Source: Schlegelella_A sp963778525
GTDB lineage: Bacteria > Pseudomonadota > Gammaproteobacteria > Burkholderiales > Burkholderiaceae_C
Reading direction: 5' to 3'
Length of the DNA: 64,000 nucleotides
Assembly: GCA_963778525.1 (NCBI GenBank)
Contig: CAVZUJ010000008.1
Span: 101,841 to 165,840, forward strand
This document shows, one piece after another, positions 44,058 to 53,817 of the stretch. The position numbers and the translations under genes were made by a program. Numbering within the stretch: position 1 is the first letter of the stretch; each line of letters begins with the position of its first letter. Below the pieces are notes generated by a model. The model searched no databases, was not told where the DNA came from, and saw only the letters and a list, made by a program, of their open reading frames with translations.

Positions 44058-45138
44058 CGCGACGACAGCGATACGTGCTGTTCGGCGATGGCGAGAGCCG
44101 TCTGCTCAAGTGGGCGCGCGCCCTGGCACCGCACATGGACCTCTGGGCGGTGTCGAGCCGCGGCTTCGCCGCCGGCTTCGATGCGTTTGCGCCGCCCGAG
44201 CAGCGCCTGGCTCTCGCAACGCGGCCCCGCGCCGCCGGAGGCAACGTCGGCCTCCTGCTCCAGATCCCGCGGCTGGCCCGCTGGTTGCGAGCCGTCCGCC
44301 CTGACTTTACCGATCCCATGCTCACTACGTGACATCGCACGGCACCCTTGCCTGGCCCGCTCGCGCTCTTGGCGTGCCCGGCCACCTCGTGGCCTCGGCC
44401 TGGGGCACCGACATCCTCGTCACGCCGCAACGGCGCTGCCTGCGCTGGGTGACCTCGCGGGTGTTCGCGCCTGCCGTGACGCCACCAGCGATTCGCCGGC
44501 ATGGCCGAGCGCATGCGGCGCTCGGCGCGCGGGAGGTGATGACTTTCCGTTCGGACTGGAAGGCTGCCTGCGGACCGTGCGGCCAAGGAGCCTGGCTGTT
44601 CTTCGCCAATCGCGGCGCTCGAAGACATCTACGACCGCATGCGGGTGCTGGGGGTGTTTGCCAGCGTGGCGAGCGTGGCCGCACGCCCGGCTGGTCGTCG
44701 CCAACAGCGGCTCGCTGCGCGACGGCGCGACGGGTCGCCGCGGGGCCTCGCTGGCCGTGTCGAATTCACCGGTCGGCTCGATGCCCCCACGCAATCCCGC
44801 TGCTACGCCCGCGCTCGCTGGTACCTGAGCGTGCCACGAGCGACTCGGTCTCGGTCTCGGTGCTCGAGGCGATGGCCCACGGCTGCATCCCGTGCTGTCC
44901 GACGTCGCTGCGAATCGGGAACTGGTGCGAGACGGCAACAACGGCCTGATCGTGTCGGACGGCCACGCGGCGCTCGAGCGGCCTCTACTGCGGGATGCGG
45001 ACGCGCGCCGATCGACGCCGCCAACGCCACTGGGTCGCGGCAACGGCTGTTCGAGCCTGCGAGCTTTCGACGCGCCTCCTCGCCCGCCTGCAGCCTGACC
45101 TCATGCAACGCACGACATCGCCGCCCCTCGATCCATGA
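44054..45138 (+). pseudogene. Glycosyltransferase (GT4-like), many frameshifts
   Basis: The start MTRRQRYVLFGDGESRLLKWARAL is followed, in shifted frames, by HYVTSHGTLAWPARALGVPG, SAWGTDILVTP, RLVVANSG, VEFTGRLDAP and SVSVLEAMAHGCIP. That is the order expected of a GT-B retaining glycosyltransferase, with the C-terminal nucleotide-sugar site around LEAMAHG. At least six breaks are present. The first (44315) is repaired by adding one C to a CCC run. The stop at 45138 overlaps the next start as ATGA. Sugar specificity is unknown. Confidence 0.75.
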
Positions 45139-46379
45139 ACATCCGTGGTAGTCAATCACTACGCCGGCTCGCCGCGCTACGGCATGGAGTACCGGCCGTA
45201 CTACCTCGCGCGCGAATGGGTCGGGCAGGCCATCGGGTGCAGATCGTCGCCGCGTCGTGGTCGCACGTGCGCAGCGTGCAGCCTGCGCAGGCGCCGATGC
45301 CGGTGAATGAACAGATCGACGGCGTCGACTATCGCTGGCTTGCGACACCGCCGTATCGCGGCAACGGCCTGGGCCGCGTGCGCAACATCTGGGCCTTTCT
45401 GCGCCGCTGCGGCGGGAGCCGGCGCGCTCGTGGAGCGGATCCGGCCCGACGTCGTGATCGCATCGTCGCACCTATCCGCTGGACATCTGGGTCGCCCGGC
45501 GCATGCGCGGCTGCCAAGGCGAAGCTTGTCTACGAAGTGCACGATCTCTGGCCCGCGTCGCCGATCGAGCTCGGCGGAATGTCGCCGCGACATCCCTTCA
45601 TCGTCCTGTGCCAGAAGGCCGAGAACGATGCCTATCGCGATGCCGATCTCGTGGTCTCGATGCTGCCCAAGGTCGCCGAGCACATGAGCGCGCACGGGCT
45701 CGACCTGCGCAAGCTCGTGGTCATTCCGAACGGCATGGCGCTCGAGGAATGGCAAGGCGAGCCAACGCCGCTTGCCCGTGGAGCTCGCCACCGCGATGGC
45801 CGCGGCGCGATGCGGCCGGTCGAGACCATCGTCGGCTACGCCGGCGCGCATGGCCGACCCAACGCGCTCGAGTTTCTGCTCTCGGCAGCGGCGTTGCTGC
45901 GCGATGCGCCGATCGACTTCTTCCTCGTCGGCGACGGCCACGAAAAGCGCGCCTTGACGAGCTCGCCGCGGCCGAAGGGCTCGACAACGTGCATTTCTTC
46001 GCACCGATCGCCAAGACGCAGCATCCCGAGCCTGCTTGCGCAGCATCGATATCGCCTACATCGGATGGCGCGGGTGCCGATCTACGGTTCGGCATCGCGA
46101 CCGAACAAACTGCTGGACTACATGATGGCCGGGTGCGCAGTGCTCCATTCCGTCGAGGCGGGCAACGATCCGGTCGCGGAGGCCGGTTGCGGCCTGACCG
46201 TCGCACCGGAGTCGCCGACGGCCATTGCTGCCGGCATTCGCACGCTCGCCGCGCTGGCGCCGGCGGAGCGAACGGCGCTCGGTGCCCGCGGGCAAGCCTA
46301 CGTGCTGGCGAGGCATTCCTATTCCTTCCTCGCTCATCAGTTCATCGACGCCGTGGCGTCGTCAGTTGCACGGCCATGA
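45135..46379 (+). pseudogene. WbuB-like glycosyltransferase (GT4), several frameshifts
   Basis: This is a GT4 glycosyltransferase resembling WbuB, which transfers N-acetylfucosamine-type sugars to lipid-linked intermediates. A short initial break hides the expected N-terminus NHYAGSPRYGMEYRPYYLA. Then come GHRVQIVAASWSHVR, the characteristic YEVHDLWPASPIELGGMS, VVIPNGMALEEW, a donor-site region PNALEFLLSAAALL, and PNKLLDYMMAGCAVLHS. Breaks lie near 45147, 45200, 45420-45510, 45780, 45945 and 46050. A 145-base spacer without a recognised gene separates it from the next gene. Confidence 0.78.
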
Positions 46380-46524
46380 ATCCGCATCGTGATCCGCAAC
46401 ATCGGCACGCTGCGGGTCATCGCGCGTCGGCCCGTGCAGCTCTGCGGCCGTTCTACACTTCCCCTTGTCCGTTGTCGGGACGGCACCTGATTTCGCGGTG
46501 CCGGCTTGGCAAGGCAGCCTGAAC

Positions 46525-47695
46525 ATGGCCGTCGAACAGCCTTTCCTTCCTTTCGCCCTGCCCGAGATCGGCGAAGCCGAGATCGCCGAGGTCGTCGACA
46601 CGCTTCGCTCGGGCTGGCTGACGACCGGCCCGAAGACCAAGCGCTTCGAAGACGATTTCACCGCTTTTCTCGGCGACCCTTCGCTGCAGTCGCTCGCCGT
46701 CAACTCGGCGACCGCGGGTCTGCATCTCGCCCTCGAGGCGCTCGGCATCGGCCCTGGCGACGAGGTCATCACGACCACGCACACTTTCACCGCCACCGCC
46801 GAGGTGGTTCGCTATCTCGGCGCCGACGTGAAGCTGGTCGACATCGACGCGGCGACGCTCTGCATCGATCCGAACGAGATCGAGCGCGCCGTGTCGGCGA
46901 AGACGAAGGCGATCATTCCGGTGCACTACGGCGGTCTGGCCGCCGACATGTCGGCCATCCTCGACATCGCTCGCCGTCACGGCCTGAAAGTGGTGGAGGA
47001 CGCGGCGCATGCGCTTCCCGCGACCAGCGAAGGCAGGCTCGTCGGCACGCTCGGTTCCGACGCGACGGTCTTCAGCTTCTACGCCAACAAGACGATCACC
47101 ACCGGCGAAGGCGGCATGGTCGTGACCCGCAATCCGAAGCTCGCCGCGCGCATGAAGACGATGCGCCTGCACGGCATGAGCCGCGATGCCTTCGACCGCT
47201 TCACCGCGAAGGTGCCGAGCTGGTACTACGAGATCGTGGCGCCGGGGTTCAAGTACAACCTGACCGACATCGCGGCGGCGATCGGGCATCCATCAGCTGA
47301 GCGGGCGCGGCGCGTTCCAGCAGCGGCGCGCGGCAATCGCCGCGGGCTACGACGCCGGCGCTTCGCCGACCTGCCGGTCGAACTGCCGCCGCGATGCCGC
47401 CCGCGGACGAGCAGCACGCCTGGCACCTCTATGCGATTGCGCCTTGCCGAGGCGTCGCCAGTCGGTCGCGACGCGTTGATCGAGCGCCTCTTCGCCGGCG
47501 GCATCGGCTGCAGCGTGCACTACATCCCGCTGCACCTGCAGCCGTACTGGCGCGATCGCTACGCGCTCGACGCTCAGTCGTTTCCGCATTCGCAGCACGC
47601 CTACGAGCGCATGCTGAGCCTGCCGATCTACCCGCGGATGACCGATGCCGACGTCGATCGCGTTGTCGCTGCAGTTGCGGTCGGCGTTGGCGTGA
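46525..47695 (+). pseudogene. DegT/DnrJ family sugar aminotransferase (PglE type), frameshifted
   Basis: This PLP enzyme probably aminates a UDP-4-keto-6-deoxy sugar, as PglE does. The open N-terminal part of about 250 residues shows LRSGWLTTGPKTKRFE, VNSATAGLHLALEALG, ITTTHTFTATAEVV, the VVEDAAHALPA block and the PLP lysine in SFYANKTITTGEGG. Breaks near 47288, 47355 and 47435 precede a return to the original frame at LAEASPVGRDALIERLF and CSVHYIPLHLQPYW. As sequenced it reads through into the sugar transferase. A TGA one base out of phase at 47693-47695 is the likely true stop. ATG 46525 fits the family N-terminus. Confidence 0.82.
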
Positions 47696-47715
47696 CGCGG
47701 CCACTGATCGACCGC

Positions 47716-48319
47716 ATGACGAAGCGTTTGCTCGACGTCGCCTTCTCCGCCGGCGGGTTACTGCTGCTCTCGCCCGTGCTCGTGGCGATCGCGGCATGGG
47801 TGCGGCTCGATTCGCCGGGACCTGCCTTGTATCGGCAGGAGCGAGTCGGCCGGGACGGCGCCAGCTTTCGGATCCACAAATTCCGCACCATGCGCAACGA
47901 ACCCGCCAGCGCAGAACGGCAGCATCACGATCGGTGCCGATCCTCGGGTCACGCGCGCCGGCCGCTTTCTTCGCCGCAACAAGCTCGACGAGCTGCCGCA
48001 GCTGATCGACGTGCTGTTCGGCGACATGAGTCTCGTCGGGCCTCGCCCCGAAGTGCCGCACTACGTGGCCACGTATCCGGACGAGATCCGGGCCAAGGTG
48101 CTCAGCGTGCGGCCCGGCATCACCGACCCGGCGTCGCTGCAGTTTCGCAACGAGAGCGAGCTTGCTCGCACGCGCGGCCGACCCGGAGCGCGAGTATCGC
48201 GAGGTGGTGCTTCCCGCCAAGCTGCGTCTGGCCGTCGACTACGTCGATCACGCCACCCTGGCGCGGCGACCTGCGCCTGCTCGGCCTCGACGCTTCGCGC
48301 ACTGGTCACGTCCCGGTAA
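47716..48319 (+). pseudogene. PglC-type undecaprenyl-phosphate sugar phosphotransferase, frameshifted
   Basis: This is a short monotopic initiating transferase that moves a sugar-1-phosphate from UDP to undecaprenyl phosphate. The start MTKRLLDVAFSAGG leads into a hydrophobic segment with LLLLSPVLVAIAAW. Then come the family blocks LYRQERVGRDG, FRIHKFRTMR, RRNKLDELPQLIDVL and GDMSLVGPRPEVPHYV. Breaks near 47920, 48165 and 48275 split it, and the expected ending is at 48319. GTG 47692 overlaps the likely aminotransferase stop and is an alternative start. With the adjacent aminotransferase and dehydratase it resembles the bacillosamine-type PglC/PglE/PglF set. Confidence 0.82.
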
Positions 48320-48361
48320 CCGCGCCATGAGGCTGAAACCGGTTGGACCAGGGTCGAAGCG

Positions 48362-50289
48362 GTGCTGGCGCGGCTGCGCCCGCACCGCGTGCCGCTCATC
48401 CTGGTCGCCGATGCGGCCGTCGTCTGTTTCTGCTGGAACTTCACCTACCTGTTCCGCCTCGGCTTCGAGCGCTGGTGGTCGGCGCGCCCTGCGCTACGAC
48501 CCTGGGTGATGCTCGGCGTGGCGGCGATCTACTCCCTGATCTTCGCCGCCTCGCGCATCCCGCGCGGCATGTGGCGCTTCTCGGGCTTCGTCGAGGTCAA
48601 GCGGCTGACGCTCGCCTGCGCGGCCGCCGGCGCCCTCAGCGCCGCCATCGTGCTGGCGCTGCAGCTGCGCGCCGTGCCGCGCGCGGTGCTCGCCCTGCAT
48701 CCGATCGTCACGCTGATGGGCCTGTGCATGGTGCGCGTCATGTACCGCGATGCTCTACGAGCAGGCGCGCTCGCGGCGGCGTGGCCAGAGCGTGGAAGCG
48801 CGGCGCGCCGTGGTGATGGGCGCCGGCGAAGCGGCGCGCATGCTGCTGGCCGGGTTGCGCGACGAGGGCTGGGAGGTGCTGGCTCTGCTCGACGACGATC
48901 CGACCAAGCGCCATGCGCGGATCGGCAACGTGTCGGTCCAGGGCGGACTCGATGACGTGAGCCGGCCGCAGATCTTGCAAGGCGCGACGCACGTCATCGT
49001 CGCCATGCCCGGCGCTCCGCTGGCGGCCAGGCGCCGCGCCATCGAGCTTGCCGCGGCGACGCTCCTGCCGGTGCTGACGGTTCCCTCGACGAGCGAGCTG
49101 CAGGACGGCAGCGCGCGCGTCGAGCGCGTGCGCAGCGTCGAGCCGGAAGATCTGCTCGGGCGCGAACCGGTCGAGCTCGACGAACCCGGCATCGCCGGAA
49201 TCATCGAGGGCCGGACTGTGCTGGTCACCGGCGCGGGCGGATCGATCGGGGCCGAGCTCTGCCGCCAGGTCGCGCGCTACCGACCGGCCCGCCTCGTGCT
49301 CTACGAGCTGAGCGAGTTCGCGCTCTACCAGATCGAGCAGTCGCTCGGCGACCTGCACCCGCGATTGCCTCTCGTGCGCCTGGTCGGCGACGTGCAGCGA
49401 CCCGGCGCACGTTCGCGAAACCTTCCTGCGCTACCGGCCGCAACTCGTGCTGCACGCCGCTGCGTTCAAGCACGTGCCGCTGATGGAGGACGAGAACGCC
49501 GGGGCGGCGCTGCAGAACAACATCCTGGGCACCTTGCATGCCGCCACCGCAGCGGCAGAAGCAGGCGCCGAGCGCTTCGTGCTCGTCTCGACCGACAAGG
49601 CGGTGAACCCGACCAGCATCATGGGCGCCAGCAAGCGTGTCGCCGAGATGGTCCTGGCTCACCTCGCAACGCAGGGGCACGCGACGCGTTTCATGGCCGT
49701 GCGCTTCGGCAACGTGCTCGGCTCGAGCGGCAGCGTGATCCCGAAGTTCAAGGAGCAGATCGCGCGCGGCGGGCCGGTGACGGTGACGCACCCGGAAATG
49801 ACGCGCTATTTCATGACCGTCTCCGAAGCAGCTCGTCTCGTGCTGCAAGCGGCCGCCTCGGCCGAGACCGGCGAGGTCTACGTGCTCGACATGGGCAAGC
49901 CTGTGCGCATCGACCAGCTCGCGCGCGACATGATCCGGCTCTCGGGGCATCGACCCGAGGACATCGAGGTCGTGTTCAGCGGCCTGCGGCCGGGGGAGAA
50001 GATGTACGAGGAACTGCTCGCCGATACCGACCAGACCGTGCCCTCGAAACATGCGCGGCTGCGGATCGCGAAGCTGCAGCGCCTGGCCGATACCGGCCCG
50101 CTGCTGGCCATGTTGCGCCAACTCGTCGAGACCTCTGGCGCCGCAGCGGCCGAGGAGGCCCGCGCGTTGCTGCGCAGCGTCGTCCCGGAATACCTGACCG
50201 AGCAGGCCGCGTCAGCGCCGGCGTCCGAGCCAGCGGGGCGTTCTGAATCGAACGATGCGCCAGATAGAGGAACACGTAGGACGCGATGA
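48362..50289 (+). pseudogene. FlaA1/WbpM-type nucleotide-sugar 4,6-dehydratase (membrane form), two frameshifts
   Basis: The protein has four N-terminal membrane spans, a first Rossmann-like domain (VVMGAGEAARMLLAGL) and a catalytic SDR domain. The SDR domain carries the NAD motif VTGAGGSIGAELCRQ and the segments AAFKHVPLMEDE and STDKAVNPTSIMGASKR. In WbpM-type enzymes such segments replace the usual YxxxK by an MxxxK-like arrangement. It makes UDP-4-keto-6-deoxy sugars from UDP-GlcNAc. Breaks occur near 48748 and 49400. The C-terminal frame runs to 50289, past where homologues usually end, and overlaps the antisense wecA frame. Confidence 0.87.
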
Positions 50290-51304
50290 AGGCCGCGAGG
50301 CAGCACGTCAGTATCCGCGTACTGTCCCACCATAGGACGCTCGGGATGACCGACAAAAGGCAAAGGAGCCAGAGATAGGGGGAGGTCATCGAATTGCGCG
50401 CCGTGCGACGGTCGCCCCCGGGGGCGTCCAGATTGAGCCGGATGAGCCGCCTATGGATCAATGTGTGCAGGTGGATGCCATCGGGCTGCGTGGCGCCCAC
50501 ACCGCGCAGCACCCGCCGCCGGTACATGGTGAACACCGTCTCGAAGATCGGATAGGCGCAGAGCAGCAGCGGGAAGATCGGCGAAACCGTGGGATTGCGA
50601 ACCAGCATCAAGACGCTCAGCTCGGCCAGAATGAAACCGAGGAAATAGGCGCCACCATCACCGAGAAAGATGAGCCCGGCTGGGAAATTCCAGACGAAGA
50701 ACCCAAGGATCGCGCCGGCCGCAATGAGCGCGGTGTCGGTGATGAATGCGTCATGCGTCTCGAACCCAACGTAGGCGATGCCGAGCATCATCATCATCAC
50801 GCACATCGAGGCCAAGCCGTTGAAGCCGTCGATGATGTTGACGGCGTTGGCAACGCCCGTAACGCTGAGCAGAGTCAACGCCACGGCAAATGGCGTCATG
50901 GTGATGAGAGGGTCAATGCCAGGGATGTCGGTGCGGTGGATCACGGCGCCGAGCAGCCAAACCGCAAGTGCTGCCGAGACGCACGTGGCCAACAATCTCC
51001 ACCGTGCAGCCACCTGCTTCGTCAGATCTTCCGCGACGCCGACGAGAAATGCGGGCAGGCCACACGCCAGCAGGAGCCAGAAGCCTGTCCCGGGGCTGGT
51101 TCGTGTGAACCCGGAGAAGGCACCCGCAATGCCCAGGGCCACGAGGACGCCGATGCCTCCGACCCGCGGCACGGCCTGCGAGTGAAACTTCTGCGGGCCC
51201 GACAGATCATGGTCTGCGGTGAGCTTCGAGTGGAACGCGGAGGAGCGAACCACAAAGAGCGTCGTTAGCAGAGAGGCGAGGAAGGCAACGATGAAGAGCG
51301 ACAT
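49976..51304 (-). CDS. wecA: WecA/MraY-family undecaprenyl-phosphate glycosylphosphotransferase
   Basis: This polytopic enzyme starts lipid-linked glycan synthesis by transferring GlcNAc-1-phosphate or a similar sugar to undecaprenyl phosphate. It has about eleven spans and the family blocks DHDLSGPQKFHSQAVPR, NAVNIIDGFNGLA, FLGDGGAYFLGF and the HLHTLIHRRL loop. The second-Asp region reads GVAEDLTKQ. ATG 51304 (MSLFIVAFLA) is preferred. No stop appears in frame until 49976, so the 3' end crosses the antisense dehydratase gene by about 310 bases. The true end is probably near 50.2 kb and is hidden by an indel. Confidence 0.83.
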   Translation of the reverse strand: MSLFIVAFLASLLTTLFVVRSSAFHSKLTADHDLSGPQKFHSQAVPRVGGIGVLVALGIAGAFSGFTRTSPGTGFWLLLACGLPAFLVGVAEDLTKQVAARWRLLATCVSAALAVWLLGAVIHRTDIPGIDPLITMTPFAVALTLLSVTGVANAVNIIDGFNGLASMCVMMMMLGIAYVGFETHDAFITDTALIAAGAILGFFVWNFPAGLIFLGDGGAYFLGFILAELSVLMLVRNPTVSPIFPLLLCAYPIFETVFTMYRRRVLRGVGATQPDGIHLHTLIHRRLIRLNLDAPGGDRRTARNSMTSPYLWLLCLLSVIPSVLWWDSTRILTCCLAAFIASYVFLYLAHRSIQNAPLARTPALTRPARSGIPGRRCAATRGPPRPLRRQRSRRVGATWPAAGRYRPGAAASRSAAAHVSRARSGRYRRAVPRTSSPPAAGR

Positions 51305-51381
51305 GTCTGGGGCGGGAAGTACCGTCATTGTGAGGTTCGCAAGGGCCCTCGACCCACCCCGCTCGCCACTCGTACTTTCCC

Positions 51382-51790
51382 TCAAAGGAACTGGGGCAGC
51401 TTCCGAACGTTCTTGCAGACAAGAGAGAACCCTCTCCCGATGCCATTCTTCCGCAACGCGCGCAGATCCTCGCGGCTCTTTCGAAACAGCGCGCCGAGCG
51501 ATCGATTGCTCGCCCCGCCCGTCTGCATCCTGACCAGGACATGGGGCACGTACGCTACGCCGAGACTTGGCCTGCTTAGATAGCGAAGCATGAAGTCATA
51601 GTCTGCGGCGATTCGAAAGCTCGAGTCGAACGGGCCGAATTCGGCGATTCGCGTTCGGCGGACGTACATCGTCGGATGGGGCGGCATCCAGCCCAGTCGC
51701 AGCTTCGAATTTCGAACGCTCAAACTGACCGCTGCGCCAGCGCCGGACGACTCGGTTAGGACACCCGTCCTGCGAGACCCGTTCGCCGGG
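51382..51790 (-). pseudogene. Truncated family 2 glycosyltransferase (C-terminal half only)
   Basis: The sequence keeps the second half of a GT2 glycosyltransferase: NRVVRRWRSGQF, then in another frame LRLGWMPPHPTMYVRR and FDSSFRIAADYDFMLRYL, ending LVCKNVRKLPQFL. The N-terminal nucleotide-binding half with the DxD motif is absent. Upstream sequence changes abruptly into a WecA-like N-terminus near 51790-51810. An internal frame break lies near 51715. This looks like a deletion join and should not encode an active transferase. The intact wecA gene begins 78 bases downstream. Confidence 0.75.
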
Positions 51791-51799
51791 GCTTCGAAG

Positions 51800-51978
51800 G
51801 CGAACGCCGTGCCGACGAAGTGGCGACGAAGACGCCGAATCCGCCGATGCGAGGAACGGCGGCGGTGCGGCCCGGACAAATCGTGCCCGGCCGAAAGCGG
51901 CGCGTGCATCGACGCCGACCTCATCACGAGAAATGTGATCACCAGCAACGACAGGAAGCTGACGATGAAGACCGCCGT
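51800..51978 (-). pseudogene. Remnant of a second wecA-like gene (N-terminal fragment)
   Basis: Read on the minus strand this gives a membrane span (VFIVSFLSLLVITFLVMRS), then LSAGHDLSGPHRR. After one frame change VPRIGGFGVFVA follows. These line up in order with the first 60 residues of the WecA protein encoded at 51304 (LTADHDLSGPQK and VPRVGGIGVLVA). No ATG precedes the fragment, and homology stops where the truncated GT2 begins. It follows directly after the methyltransferase stop at 51981. Confidence 0.72.
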
Positions 51979-51980
51979 CG

Positions 51981-52753
51981 CTACGCCGGCGCCGCGTCGG
52001 GGTCGGCCTTAATGAAGATATACGCGCCGGTGTTTCCCCTTCCTCGATCAGCTCGACGGCGAGCCTCTTGATGCCATCGCGGTGCAGGAGAGCGTTGAGG
52101 TTGTATCGGTTCATCTGCATCAACGGTTCGTTCCATGCTCGGCCCTGAAGCAGGTTCACCAGCAGGTGAATCGGTTTGCTCTTCGCGCGCAGTGTGCTGA
52201 CCAGCGACCGCAGGAGAGTCGTTCGGCGCGCGATCGGCACGTGCAGGGCGGCGACTCCGCCGGGAGCGAGCTTGCCGACGAGCTGGCGAATGATATGTTC
52301 GCCACGCGCAACAGGTATGTGCTGGAGCACGATAAACGAATGGACGAAGTCGAATGCTCCCGCAGCGTGGCTTAGCCGATCGTCGGAGAGGGAGAAGGTT
52401 AGCCCCGCGGTCTCGCGTTGTTGCGCGTTCCTGGTCGCTTCGGCGAGCATCGAGGGCGAAATGTCAAAGGCCGGTCACTTCGGTGAAGCCGGCCATGTGC
52501 TCAGCGGTAGCGTCAGGCGGCCGACTCCGCAGCCGAAGTCAAGGGCGCGTCCTCGCGCGACAGGGCCGATATTCGACTCGACCGTTTTCAGCAGCCAGGC
52601 CACGTGGTCGGCTCCGCTAGAGAAGAACTCGCGCTTGAAGTTTTCGTCGAGACGGTCGGCCCGGAATTGTTCAGAGGTCAGGACGCCGAAATACGGATTC
52701 TGCTTGCCGAGAACCTCCCATGACTCGTCCGAGTTGTCACCTAGCATATTCAT
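51981..52753 (-). pseudogene. Class I SAM-dependent methyltransferase, frameshifted
   Basis: The N-terminal frame has NPYFGVLTSEQFRADRLD and the SAM motif ALDFGCGVGRLTLPL. After a break near 52480 the next frame gives SMLAEATRNAQQRE, the post-motif FDFVHSFIVLQHIP and LAPGGVAALHVP. A second break near 52045 leads to the end, AYIFIKADPDAAPA and a TAG at 51981-51983. This arrangement is common for glycan methyltransferases in O-antigen loci. Its substrate is not evident. The start at 52753 lies two bases from the end of the preceding glycosyltransferase gene. Confidence 0.75.
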
Positions 52754-52754
52754 C

Positions 52755-53817
52755 TCATCGTGGGGAGGCGGGACGATCTCGATCAGAGTACACCAGACTC
52801 GGTCTGGCCAGCCAGTTGTACACCCGGGCATGCTCGGCTGCGGAGCGCTCCCAGGTGTACAGCGAAGCCCTGGATCGGCCTTTGGCCACCAGTTGCTCGC
52901 GCAGCGCCGGGATCGGCAAGCTGCAGCAAGGCGGCTGCAATGGCATGGGGATCCTCGCCATCGACGAGCAACGCAGCGTCACCGGCGACCTCTGGAATCG
53001 CCAAGGTGTCAGCGGCGACGACCGGGCAGCCAAGGCCCATGGCTTCGAGCAGCGGCATGCCGAATCCCTCGAAGAGCGATGGATAGAGGAGGCGGTAGGC
53101 CTCTGCGTACAGCCGGGCTAATGCGGGCCGATCCACAGCGCCGACGTCGACGACGGCGCCCGCCGAGTACCGAGCCTGGCGATTCGATCCGCTTGGTCGG
53201 TCGAGAACTCTTTGCCGGTACATACCAGGTGGAAGCCCGCGCGAGCGAGCCCCGACGCCGAGAATGCCGCCAACGCGTTGACGAAGTTCTTGTACGCACC
53301 GCGGCCGCCAACCAACAGGATATAGGGCGCGCCGTCGATTGTGCCGGTGTCGTGCCGGCCGCCACCTCGGGGAGCGAAACGCCATGTGGGATGACGAACA
53401 CCTCGCATCGCGTCGCCAGCGATGGATAGACGCGGAGCAGATCGTCGCGGAATTTCGCAGAAACGCAGATCAGCGCGTCGGAAGTGAAGAAGGCGCGCCG
53501 GTGCTCGAGCCTGTGCAGCGACGCGCGCATACCCCTCCCGACGAATCCGAGCTCGTACGCGAGGTCGTGGACCGTGCTGACATTGCGCACTCCGCGACTG
53601 CGTGAAGTACGGTAATACGACGAGTGAAACACTTGGCAATCGCTGGGCCGCCTGCGCATTCGACCGAGCCGCGTGCCCGTGCTGCGATGCACGGAAAAGA
53701 ACGGCATCGCCTCGACACGGCTCGTGACCTCGCGCCAATTTCGGAGATGCCGCCGAAGCGCTGCAGCGTGAAGACGATGTCGTCGAATTCCAGCAGTGTC
53801 ACGGGATCAGATGTCAT
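52755..53817 (-). pseudogene. GT4 family glycosyltransferase, several frameshifts
   Basis: The gene starts MTSDPVTLLEFDDIVFTLQRFGG, typical of O-antigen mannosyltransferase-like GT4 proteins. It continues in shifted frames: CQVFHSSYYRTSR, VSTVHDLAYELGF, CEVFVIPHGVSLPEV, PYILLVGGRGAYKNF and the nucleotide-sugar site YPSLFEGFGMPLLEAM. The C-terminus ends ARVYNWLARPSLVYSD. Breaks lie near 53735, 53375, 53150 and 52870. The start overlaps the polymerase stop (ATGA), which supports co-translation. Confidence 0.8.
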
